15,979 bases of DNA from contig CAZSPL010000072.1 in NCBI GenBank assembly GCA_964608735.1, positions 1 through 15,979 on the forward strand. Direction: 5' to 3'. This document shows positions 7,953-14,293 of the stretch, one piece after another (the stretch's first letter is position 1; each line of letters begins with the position of its first letter). The stretch is from CAZSPL01 sp964608735. GTDB taxonomy: Bacteria > JAJVIF01 > JAPKYR01 > CAZSPL01. Both the position numbers and the translations under genes were made by a program. Under the pieces are notes generated by a model. It was not told the origin of the DNA, did not search any database, and saw only the letters and a program-made list of their open reading frames with translations.

Positions 7953-8527
7953 CGGCCGTCTCGCAAACGCCCGCGGCTCGCCTCAAAACCGCCATCGATG
8001 AGCGTTCGCTGGCGATGAGGAGCTATATCGAGGATTGTGCGGCTTATAAGGATGAACTCGTTGTCTATGACAACATCGTGCTCCGGAAAAACACCGCAAT
8101 GGCCTTGAATATTACGGCGAATGATAATTTTAAAAAATATCTCGAGGACAACATCATTCACAAGCGCATCAGGCTTACGCAGAGCGATGAAGAGAAATGG
8201 ATGGAGATACCCATCCTCGAAGGGACTTATTCCATCTATGCCGCCACTCCCGATGAAGTTCCCCTCATAGGCGGCTTCCTTCAGCGACGCAAAGCCGATC
8301 TCGAACTGCTGGTGAATGAAATAGAAACGACGAATGAAAATTTAATCGAAGCCGGGGCCGACGAGAACGATGCCCTGGCCAAAAAGCTCAGCGCGGATTC
8401 CCAATTACGCCTCTCCCGTATGAACGCCCTTTTCGCCGGGATTGAGCGTAGGTTTTCTTATCTGATTTTCCTGCTCGCACGTCCGCTTGATGACCTTAAA
8501 AATCCGGCGGCGACTGAAAATATGTAG
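7937..8527 (+). CDS. Continuation (C-terminal part) of the Ig-like/coiled-coil protein in the -1 frame
   Basis: An open frame of 196 codons overlapping the end of the preceding frame by 16 bases. It continues the Ala/Glu/Lys/Leu-rich helical pattern (PAARLKTAIDERSLAMRSY, later FLQRRKADLELLVNEIE) and has the same third-position G/C preference, so it is real coding sequence and not a shadow. As an independent gene it would need TTG 7937 as start. The only purine-rich element, GGAGAG at 7916-7921, is 15 nt away, too far, and there is no signal peptide. The simplest reading is that it is translated as the end of the upstream protein after a -1 shift, or that the gene is broken here. It ends 41 bp before the barrel gene start. 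Confidence 0.7.
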   Translation: MLFDITAVSQTPAARLKTAIDERSLAMRSYIEDCAAYKDELVVYDNIVLRKNTAMALNITANDNFKKYLEDNIIHKRIRLTQSDEEKWMEIPILEGTYSIYAATPDEVPLIGGFLQRRKADLELLVNEIETTNENLIEAGADENDALAKKLSADSQLRLSRMNALFAGIERRFSYLIFLLARPLDDLKNPAATENM

Positions 8528-8558
8528 CTTGGTAGTTATACATTCCCTTGACGGACCT

Positions 8559-8562
8559 GGAG
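8559..8562 (+). promoter_or_regulatory. Shine-Dalgarno selecting ATG 8569
   Basis: GGAG at 8559-8562 lies 6 nt before ATG 8569. An upstream in-frame TTG at 8548 has no ribosome binding site and would add seven residues in front of an otherwise perfect signal peptide, so ATG 8569 is preferred. Confidence 0.65.
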
Positions 8563-8568
8563 AGAGGA

Positions 8569-10494
8569 ATGCCGAGAAAAAAAACGACACATACGGTTCT
8601 TCTGGCAACACTTATTGCCGGCATCCTGGCGTTCGGGCTTGCGCCAAGTGCAAACGCCGATGCGACCGACATCATCTTCAACATCGCCGACGGGGATATC
8701 GTCCAGCTCGATGATTTCCTCCTCGTCGCCGAGTTGAGCAAAGACCTCGTCGGGAAATACGACGATTTCAAGCTCCTCATCGATGGCGAGGAAGCCCCCG
8801 TGAAATTCCTCAAAGAGCAGGGACTTCTCACCTTCCTCCCGGATGAGGGCTTCGATGTCGGCAGCCACCTCGTCGAACTTGTCGGCGTCGGCGGCGACGT
8901 CGAGGACATCCTCTCCGAATTCGGCTTCGGAACCGTGCTGCGAAAGCTCGAAAAATTCGTGAACGGCGAGCTGAATATCGAGGATGCCATTCTCGCTCTC
9001 GGCGGAGAGTTTGCCCTGGAAACCGACTTCGACGACCTCGAGGGGATCGGGAAATCAATCCTTGAACGCGAGACCGATGAAGTTCTCAGCAAGCTCTCCA
9101 CGAACTTCGCAACCGACAAATGGGGCATCGATATAATGATGTTCCTCGATTCCGACCAGGGGAAGTACACGCAGGTTCTGGACCGCTTCAAGGTCGGGGT
9201 TGAAACCGGCGACCTTGAAGTCCTTCTCGGCGAGACATTCCCCAAGTTCACTGATTACACAATTACCGGGCGGCGCTTGCGAGGCCTGTCCTTCAATGAA
9301 GGGCTGGGCGACATGAATCTCGAAGGCACCTGGGGCAAGGCCCTGAAAAGGGTCGATTCCCAGTTCGACCAGCTTGGAGGGATTATCGACCCGGGAACCC
9401 CGGGACTCGATGTCTATGCGTTCCGCGTCGGCACCGATGAAAAACTCCCCCTTCGCGCCGGGGCGACGCTTCTCGGCGGCAACAAAACCACCTACGGGCC
9501 CGGCTATGAATTCCCCGGCGCTGAAAACCAAGTAATAAGTTTCGATGCCGCATACGAACTGGGCGACTCGTTCAGCGTCAACGGCGAGTATGCCATTGCC
9601 GACAGCCGGGATGACGATGAGCTTACTTCATCCAAGGCCGAAGCCAAGCGCGCCGAGCTTAAATATAAGACCGGTGATAACACCCTGTCAATGTCATATA
9701 ACAACATCGAGCCGGACTTCCAGTCGTTCGGCTTGAATTCCATCCGTACGAATGTCAGCGGCCTCGAAATCGAAGATCGTTTCTCCTTTAACGGGGAGTT
9801 TACGGGCAATGTCAGCTACTCGCGCTACCGCGACAACCTCGATTCCGCATCCGAGAACACACGCTGGACAGACCAATTCTCCGGGAGGATGACCTACAGG
9901 CCACGCGGATTCCCCGGTGGATTCGATTTCACCTACCGTAAGTTCGAGCGCTCAAACAGCCTCGCTCCCGGGGAGACTGGCGCATACGGCATAAGCAACG
10001 ACTCCATGAGCTTCTCCGGATTCCTCCGCGGCGACCTGTGGGGCGCGAACCATAACCTGAGGGTCACATACACCGGAAGGTCGTCGGATGACAATGTCCG
10101 CATGATGACGATCTCCGATACAAGCGATTTATCCTGCTTCTGGAATGTCCGCTTCGATTCCGGGCTCGGGCTCAATTTCGGCCTCGGAAAACAGACACGC
10201 GAGGCGAATAATAATTCTCAGCGCGACAGCCTTCGCTACGACCTCGGCTTTTCATACTTGCTCGATGAAGCGAGGCTCCTGCTTTCGGGGGCATGGGGAT
10301 ACAGCTCGCTGGATGGAGATGAGATCTACGCCGATTCCTCCCGCCTGAACGCGCGGCTCGGGCTGAGGTGGAATATCACGCCGTTTTACAGCATCGACGC
10401 TACATACCAGCGCCTTGATTTCGATGATGAAGGCGACGGCGCGAACGATTACAATGATGATGCGTTTAAAATCAAGCTTATCAGGACGTTTTAA
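8569..10494 (+). CDS. Predicted outer-membrane beta-barrel protein with N-terminal Ig-like domain
   Basis: 641 residues. Signal peptide 1-30 (basic RKK start, hydrophobic 9-25, cleavage after ANA). Residues about 33-107 read as an Ig-like module (IADGDIVQLDD ... LLIDGEEAPV ... GFDVGSHLVELVG). An acidic helical stretch follows (about 108-190). From about 195 to the end, alternating polar/aromatic beta strands with acidic Gly/Asn/Ser-rich turns indicate a barrel, and the protein ends in a C-terminal Phe (KIKLIRTF) as expected for BAM-dependent insertion. A distinctive segment lies at the barrel entrance, about 219-242 (LLGETFPKFTDYT then GRRLRGLSF at 234-242). No TonB box or plug domain is seen, so it is not a classical TonB-dependent receptor. 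Function is unknown; an adhesin anchor, a porin-like channel or a partner of the upstream Ig-like protein are possible. Its stop directly abuts the kdsA start. Confidence 0.82.
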   Translation: MPRKKTTHTVLLATLIAGILAFGLAPSANADATDIIFNIADGDIVQLDDFLLVAELSKDLVGKYDDFKLLIDGEEAPVKFLKEQGLLTFLPDEGFDVGSHLVELVGVGGDVEDILSEFGFGTVLRKLEKFVNGELNIEDAILALGGEFALETDFDDLEGIGKSILERETDEVLSKLSTNFATDKWGIDIMMFLDSDQGKYTQVLDRFKVGVETGDLEVLLGETFPKFTDYTITGRRLRGLSFNEGLGDMNLEGTWGKALKRVDSQFDQLGGIIDPGTPGLDVYAFRVGTDEKLPLRAGATLLGGNKTTYGPGYEFPGAENQVISFDAAYELGDSFSVNGEYAIADSRDDDELTSSKAEAKRAELKYKTGDNTLSMSYNNIEPDFQSFGLNSIRTNVSGLEIEDRFSFNGEFTGNVSYSRYRDNLDSASENTRWTDQFSGRMTYRPRGFPGGFDFTYRKFERSNSLAPGETGAYGISNDSMSFSGFLRGDLWGANHNLRVTYTGRSSDDNVRMMTISDTSDLSCFWNVRFDSGLGLNFGLGKQTREANNNSQRDSLRYDLGFSYLLDEARLLLSGAWGYSSLDGDEIYADSSRLNARLGLRWNITPFYSIDATYQRLDFDDEGDGANDYNDDAFKIKLIRTF

Positions 10495-11334
10495 ATGCTC
10501 AATGTTCCCGCGATAGATTTTGGCGGATACAAGATGGGCCCCGGCAATCCCTTGGTCCTCATCGCCGGGCCATGCGTTATCGAAAACGAAGGGCTTTGCT
10601 TGACGGTCGCGAAGGAAGTCCGCGACATCTGCCGCGAACTCGGTATGCCATACGTGTTCAAATCATCATATGACAAGGCCAACCGTTCATCCATCGTCTC
10701 AAAGCGCGGCCCCGGGTTGAAGGAAGGCCTTGAGATTTTACGGAGGGTGCGCGACGAAACCGGCGTTTCGGTATTGACCGATATCCATTCCCCCGATGAA
10801 GCCGCTATCGCCGGCGCGGTGGTCGATGTCCTGCAGACGCCTGCATTCCTCTGCAGGCAGACCGACTTGATACTCGCGGCATCGGAGCACGGCAAGGCTG
10901 TCAATATCAAGAAGGGTCAATTTCTCGCGCCATGGGACGCCGCGAACATCATCGAAAAAGCCCATAGCACCGACAACCGCAACATCGCCATATGCGAGCG
11001 CGGAGCTTCATTCGGATACAACAATCTCGTCGTCGACATGAAAAGCTTCCCCGTAATCCACTCCTTCGACGTGCCGGTCGTATTCGACGCCACTCATTCA
11101 GTGCAGCTTCCGGGAGGTATGGGATTCGCCACCGGCGGACAGAGGGAATTCATCGAACCACTCGCGCGCGCCGCGGTCGGATGCGGGATCGACGGATTGT
11201 TTCTCGAAACGCATCCCGAGCCGGAGAAGGCATTCTCCGACGGCACCAACATGCTCCCGCTCTCCGCGATGCCTGTTTTCCTGAAACATATTTCCAAACT
11301 CGCCAAATTTGTGCGGGAGGAATACGGGGAATGA
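10495..11334 (+). CDS. kdsA: 3-deoxy-8-phosphooctulonate (KDO-8-P) synthase, metal-dependent class
   Basis: Condenses phosphoenolpyruvate with arabinose-5-phosphate to make KDO-8-phosphate, the precursor of the lipid A-core linker of lipopolysaccharide; cytoplasmic. 279 residues, the usual length. Motifs in order: AGPCVIE, FKSSYDKANRSS, TDIH, QTPAFLCRQTDL, KKGQFLAPWD, ERGASFGYNNLVVDM, DATHSVQLPGG, LETHPEPEKA. Candidate metal ligands C27, H201, E238 and D249 have the same mutual spacing as C11, H185, E222 and D233 of the Aquifex aeolicus enzyme as I recall it, which places this in the metal-dependent class (the other class has Asn at the Cys position). ATG 10495 follows the barrel stop with no gap, with AGGA 8 nt upstream inside that gene. 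It overlaps the next gene by 4 nt (ATGA), indicating coupling. Confidence 0.97.
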   Translation: MLNVPAIDFGGYKMGPGNPLVLIAGPCVIENEGLCLTVAKEVRDICRELGMPYVFKSSYDKANRSSIVSKRGPGLKEGLEILRRVRDETGVSVLTDIHSPDEAAIAGAVVDVLQTPAFLCRQTDLILAASEHGKAVNIKKGQFLAPWDAANIIEKAHSTDNRNIAICERGASFGYNNLVVDMKSFPVIHSFDVPVVFDATHSVQLPGGMGFATGGQREFIEPLARAAVGCGIDGLFLETHPEPEKAFSDGTNMLPLSAMPVFLKHISKLAKFVREEYGE

Positions 11335-12209
11335 ACATCCCTCGGAAATGGGGAGGGTTACGGAAACTTCTTCTTCTCGTCCTGCTCCCCGCTCTCATCA
11401 CTGGATGCCACGCCAAACCCCCGGAAACCGGTCCGCCCGCTGAAAAACAACTACGCATCGTAAGCCTCTCGCCGAACATCACGGAAATTATTTACGCGCT
11501 CGGGGCGGGGGATAACATCGTCGGCGTGACATCGTTCTGCGATTACCCGCCCGAAGCGAAACTGAAAACGCGCGTAGGCGGCGTCCTCGACACGAATTTC
11601 GAGCTCATACTAAGCCTCAATCCCGATATCGTCATCGACCTTGCTTCGCAGGCCGAACGCACCGGCAAGCTGAATCAACTCGGCCTGAAGACGGTAGTCA
11701 TCTCGAACGAAACGATGGATGACCTCTACGAAAGCATCGTCAAACTCGGCGGTATACTCGGAAAGCAGGATACTGCCCGGCAACTTGTCGATCAGATTAA
11801 ATCGCGAAGGAATGAAATAATCGCCCTGCTCGAAGGCGTCCCGCGTCCCACGGTTGCGTTTGTTGCCGATCATGCCCCGGGTTCGCTCCAGGATGTTTAT
11901 GTCGCCGGAAGAGGCAACTTCGTGAATGAGCTCATCGAAGATGCCGGCGGGGTGAACGTTTTCGCCGATGCCGGGCCCCGGTATCCACAGGTCGGCCTCG
12001 AAGCGTTCCTCAAGCTCGATCCCGAATACATCTTCGACGCCACTGAGTCCGGCGAGGATGTTTATTCATCACTGCCGGAACTGAAGGCCGTCGAGACGGG
12101 AAATGTCTACTTCTGCTTCGATGAGATAATCCAGGTTCCCGGACCGAGGATCAACAGTTCCCTGGAATATTTCGCCCGGGTATTGCATCCATCGGCGTTC
12201 CAAGAGTAA
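11331..12209 (+). CDS. btuF: ABC importer substrate-binding lipoprotein, probably cobalamin (BtuF-like)
   Basis: 292 residues. Signal peptide with hydrophobic 10-24 and lipobox ITGC, lipidated C26, so a membrane-tethered periplasmic binding protein. The core begins RIVSLSPNITEIIYALG and continues VGVTSFCDYPPEA, a signature shared with BtuF-type cobalamin-binding proteins (E. coli BtuF has SSYSDYPPQA at this place), then NFELILSLNPDIVI. Class III binding protein with two lobes and a connecting helix expected near the middle. A haem or Fe-siderophore ligand cannot be excluded because the family is shared. ATG 11331 overlaps the kdsA stop; the in-frame extension upstream to 10992 runs antisense to nothing but inside kdsA in another frame and lacks a signal peptide, so it is rejected. 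Next gene is its ATPase, 10 nt on. Confidence 0.88.
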   Translation: MNIPRKWGGLRKLLLLVLLPALITGCHAKPPETGPPAEKQLRIVSLSPNITEIIYALGAGDNIVGVTSFCDYPPEAKLKTRVGGVLDTNFELILSLNPDIVIDLASQAERTGKLNQLGLKTVVISNETMDDLYESIVKLGGILGKQDTARQLVDQIKSRRNEIIALLEGVPRPTVAFVADHAPGSLQDVYVAGRGNFVNELIEDAGGVNVFADAGPRYPQVGLEAFLKLDPEYIFDATESGEDVYSSLPELKAVETGNVYFCFDEIIQVPGPRINSSLEYFARVLHPSAFQE

Positions 12210-12219
12210 CATTCATCCA

Positions 12220-13032
12220 GTGAATTCCCCGGATGGAAATAAATATTTCATCGAGACGAAGGACATCGCATTCGCCTACACATCTGGCGGACTATCCGTC
12301 ATTCACAACTTCACCGCCGGCTTCGGGCCGTCGCGCCTCAATGTGATCATCGGCCCAAATGGAAGCGGCAAATCGACCCTCGCGCGCATCATTATCGGCT
12401 ACCTGGCGAAATACTCCGGTGAGGTGCGAATCGACGGCGACGACGCCCGCTCGCTCAGCGTGCTCGAAACCGCGCGGCGTGTGTCCTTCGTCCCGCAGGA
12501 AAATCCCGTCTCCGCGCCGCTCACTGTACGCGATGCCGTCGAACTCGGACGCTACTGCCGGATTGCCGGTGGCGTTCATAAGAGTGACGAAGATGTGCGC
12601 GTCATCGAGGATGCCCTCGAAATGACCGGCTTGAAGGAATTCGCCTCAAACCGACTCGACAGCATCTCCGGCGGCGAGAAGCAGAGGGCGATGGTCGCCC
12701 GTGCCATCGCGCAGGGCGCGGGGAATATGATACTCGATGAACCCACCGCCAATCTCGACCTGAAATACCAGCCGCTGATATTCGGACTCCTGAGAAGGCT
12801 CGTCGACGAAAAGGGCTGTAACATCATCGCCATAAGCCACGATGTCAACCTCGCATCGCGTTATGCCGACCAGGTGTTCCTGTTGAAAGATGGCGCCATA
12901 TTCGCGTCCGGCGCGCCATCGCAAGTTGTCAAGCTCGATACCCTCGAAGCCGCATACGAAACGAAGCTGAAATCGGTCGGCGAGGGGATTTTCCTGCCGC
13001 TCACTTCATCCTTTGCGGGGGGTGAGCGATGA
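12220..13032 (+). CDS. btuD: ABC importer ATP-binding protein, BtuD/FecE family
   Basis: Cytoplasmic ATPase that powers the importer, expected to work as a dimer on two permease subunits. 270 residues. Walker A GPNGSGKST (45-53), a Q-loop in SFVPQENPV, signature ISGGEKQRAM with S150-G151-G152-E153, Walker B NMILDEP (169-175), D-loop TANLD, and H-loop H207 (ISHDVN). The C-terminal extension LKSVGEGIFLPL is typical of this subfamily. The start is a GTG at 12220; no other plausible start exists before residue 20 and no good Shine-Dalgarno is visible (only AAGAG 13 nt upstream), so translation probably depends on coupling to btuF. It overlaps the permease start by 4 nt (ATGA). Confidence 0.9.
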   Translation: MNSPDGNKYFIETKDIAFAYTSGGLSVIHNFTAGFGPSRLNVIIGPNGSGKSTLARIIIGYLAKYSGEVRIDGDDARSLSVLETARRVSFVPQENPVSAPLTVRDAVELGRYCRIAGGVHKSDEDVRVIEDALEMTGLKEFASNRLDSISGGEKQRAMVARAIAQGAGNMILDEPTANLDLKYQPLIFGLLRRLVDEKGCNIIAISHDVNLASRYADQVFLLKDGAIFASGAPSQVVKLDTLEAAYETKLKSVGEGIFLPLTSSFAGGER

Positions 13033-14030
13033 AACCGCACTATGTAAAAGTGCTCGTCATACTCACGCTCGTGCTCGTCGTCTCGGCTATCGGCGGGCTG
13101 CTCGCGGGATATACGACTCCGAAGGAAATGCTCGACGACCCGGCGCGCGGAATACTCGTGCTCCTGAAACTCCGCCTGCCGCGCGTGCTCCTCGGGATAT
13201 TTGTCGGCGCGGCCCTCGCTGTCGCCGGCGCGGCTTTCCAGGGAGTGCTGCGAAACCCGCTCGCGACCCCTTACACCCTCGGCGTCGCGGGAGGCGCAAG
13301 CCTTGGCGCGTATATCGTCATCATCAGCACGGGCGCGAGCATGATGGGGCAGGGGTGGTTCCATCTCGCATTCGTGCCACTCGGCGCGTTCATAGGCGGG
13401 ATCCTAACCGCGAGCCTTGTGTATGGCCTCGCGCGACGTCGCGGGAAAGTCAGCTCGTATTCACTCATTCTCGCCGGCGTGGTGATAAATTTCACATTCG
13501 CCTCGGTGATTCTATTTCTCCATTATGCCGCGAATTTCACCGAGGTCTACACGATGGTCCACTGGATGATGGGCTCCCTCGGTATCGTCGGATTCGGCAA
13601 GCTCTTCGTGACGATGCCGGTAATCGCGATATGTCTCATCCTTCTGCTCGGCTCGCACAAGAGCTTCGATATCCTCGCGTTCGGCGAAGTGACCGCGCAT
13701 TCGATGGGCCTCGATGTAGAGCGGTTCATCAAGTGGGTTTTCATCGTCGTATCCGTCATGGTCGGCATGTGCGTATCCGTATGCGGCCCCATCGGCTTCG
13801 TCGGACTCGTCATCCCGCACATATTGCGACTCGCTTTCGGAGGGCGCCACGCGTTCCTCCTTCCGGCTTCGATACTTGCAGGTGGCGCGTTTCTCTGCAT
13901 CACCGATGCTCTCGGGCGGATCATCATCTCTCCGAGGGAGCTTCCCGTAGGAATCCTCACCGCCTTTATAGGAGGCCCGATTCTTGCCGTATTGCTTATG
14001 AGCGGCAAGGGTTACGAAACGCGCGACTAA
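13029..14030 (+). CDS. btuC: ABC importer permease, FecCD/BtuC family
   Basis: Inner-membrane permease of the importer, 333 residues with about ten hydrophobic segments, as in BtuC. Recognisable blocks: LRLPRVLLGIFVGAALAVAG (about 48-67), then AFQGVLRNPLATPYTLG with a Gly/Ala-rich stretch, HWMMGSL (176-182 region), the ATPase-contacting loop ahead of GPIGFVGLVIPHILRL, and the closing ELPVGILTAFIGGPILAVLL. Two subunits with two ATPases and the lipoprotein would form the type II importer. The binding protein gives the substrate assignment; the permease alone could serve siderophore or haem import. Overlap with the ATPase gene shows a single operon. No terminator is visible in the 13 bp after the stop, before the tRNA promoter. 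Confidence 0.9.
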   Translation: MKPHYVKVLVILTLVLVVSAIGGLLAGYTTPKEMLDDPARGILVLLKLRLPRVLLGIFVGAALAVAGAAFQGVLRNPLATPYTLGVAGGASLGAYIVIISTGASMMGQGWFHLAFVPLGAFIGGILTASLVYGLARRRGKVSSYSLILAGVVINFTFASVILFLHYAANFTEVYTMVHWMMGSLGIVGFGKLFVTMPVIAICLILLLGSHKSFDILAFGEVTAHSMGLDVERFIKWVFIVVSVMVGMCVSVCGPIGFVGLVIPHILRLAFGGRHAFLLPASILAGGAFLCITDALGRIIISPRELPVGILTAFIGGPILAVLLMSGKGYETRD

Positions 14031-14043
14031 AGCCGAAGCCGTC

Positions 14044-14072
14044 TTGACATGATATTTTTTACATGATAGATT
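14044..14072 (+). promoter_or_regulatory. Strong promoter of the tRNA-Ile gene
   Basis: A perfect -35 TTGACA (14044-14049), exactly 17 bp spacer, then TAGATT (14067-14072, 4/6), preceded by an extended -10 TGA at 14064-14066. Transcription would begin near 14079, leaving a leader of only about five bases before the tRNA. An AT-rich spacer (TATTTTTTA) is also present. This is the best promoter in the window. Confidence 0.75.
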
Positions 14073-14083
14073 TCTACACCCTT

Positions 14084-14157
14084 GGGGCTTTAGCTCAGTT
14101 GGTTAGAGCGCTTCCCTGATAAGGAAGAGGTCGGTGGTTCGACTCCACTAAGCCCCA
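14084..14157 (+). tRNA. trnI: tRNA-Ile (anticodon GAT)
   Basis: A 74-nt cloverleaf. Acceptor stem GGGGCTT with AAGCCCC is perfect, discriminator A at 14157. D-arm GCTC/GAGC with loop AGTTGGTTA, anticodon stem CTTCC/GGAAG with loop CTGATAA giving anticodon GAT (reads ATC and ATT), variable loop AGGTC, T-arm GGTGG/CCACT with one G-T pair and loop TTCGACT. CCA is not encoded, since the gene is followed at once by T residues, so a CCA-adding enzyme is needed. Confidence 0.97.
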
Positions 14158-14164
14158 TTTTTTT
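14158..14164 (+). terminator. T-run directly after the tRNA
   Basis: Seven consecutive T (14158-14164) immediately follow the discriminator base. With no separate hairpin, the folded T-arm and acceptor stem could serve as the structural part of an intrinsic terminator. Confidence 0.4.
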
Positions 14165-14205
14165 ATTTAACAATGGATTTACTACCATGGAAGAATATCT
14201 TGCGC

Positions 14206-14244
14206 GGGGCATACGGGGCAAATGCGCTGTTTTTTCCGTGCCCC
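14206..14244 (+). repeat. Interrupted inverted repeat upstream of pepF
   Basis: GGGGCA (14206-14211), a TA bulge and CGG (14214-14216) can pair with CCG (14236-14238) and TGCCCC (14239-14244), enclosing a 19-nt loop that ends in TTTTTT. GGGGCA is also repeated directly at 14215-14220, so the right arm has two alternative partners. It lies just upstream of the candidate pepF -10 and could be an operator or a leftover terminator; the sequence alone does not say which. Confidence 0.4.
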
Positions 14245-14249
14245 TGAAA

Positions 14250-14255
14250 TATGAT
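14250..14255 (+). promoter_or_regulatory. Candidate -10 element of pepF
   Basis: TATGAT at 14250-14255 (5/6 to consensus) lies 38 bp before the pepF ATG. There is no good -35 hexamer at the right distance and no TGn extension, so this promoter would be weak or activator-dependent. Alternatively pepF is read from the tRNA promoter by read-through. Confidence 0.35.
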
Positions 14256-14282
14256 AAACCGCATGAACAGACGACATGAAAT

Positions 14283-14288
14283 AGGAGG
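14283..14288 (+). promoter_or_regulatory. Near-perfect Shine-Dalgarno of pepF
   Basis: AGGAGG at 14283-14288 lies 5 nt before ATG 14294. It fixes the start of a gene that has no stop within the window. Confidence 0.8.
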
Positions 14289-14293
14289 ATAGA

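Noticed and set aside
10992..11330. N-terminal extension of the BtuF-like gene
   Set aside because: It overlaps kdsA in another frame and is Arg-rich and low in order. ATG 11331 gives a proper lipoprotein signal.
12861..14047. Alternative frames over the permease gene (Arg/His-rich plus-strand 13013-14047; minus-strand 12861-13364)
   Set aside because: Composition is implausible for proteins, and both coincide with the well-supported FecCD permease frame.
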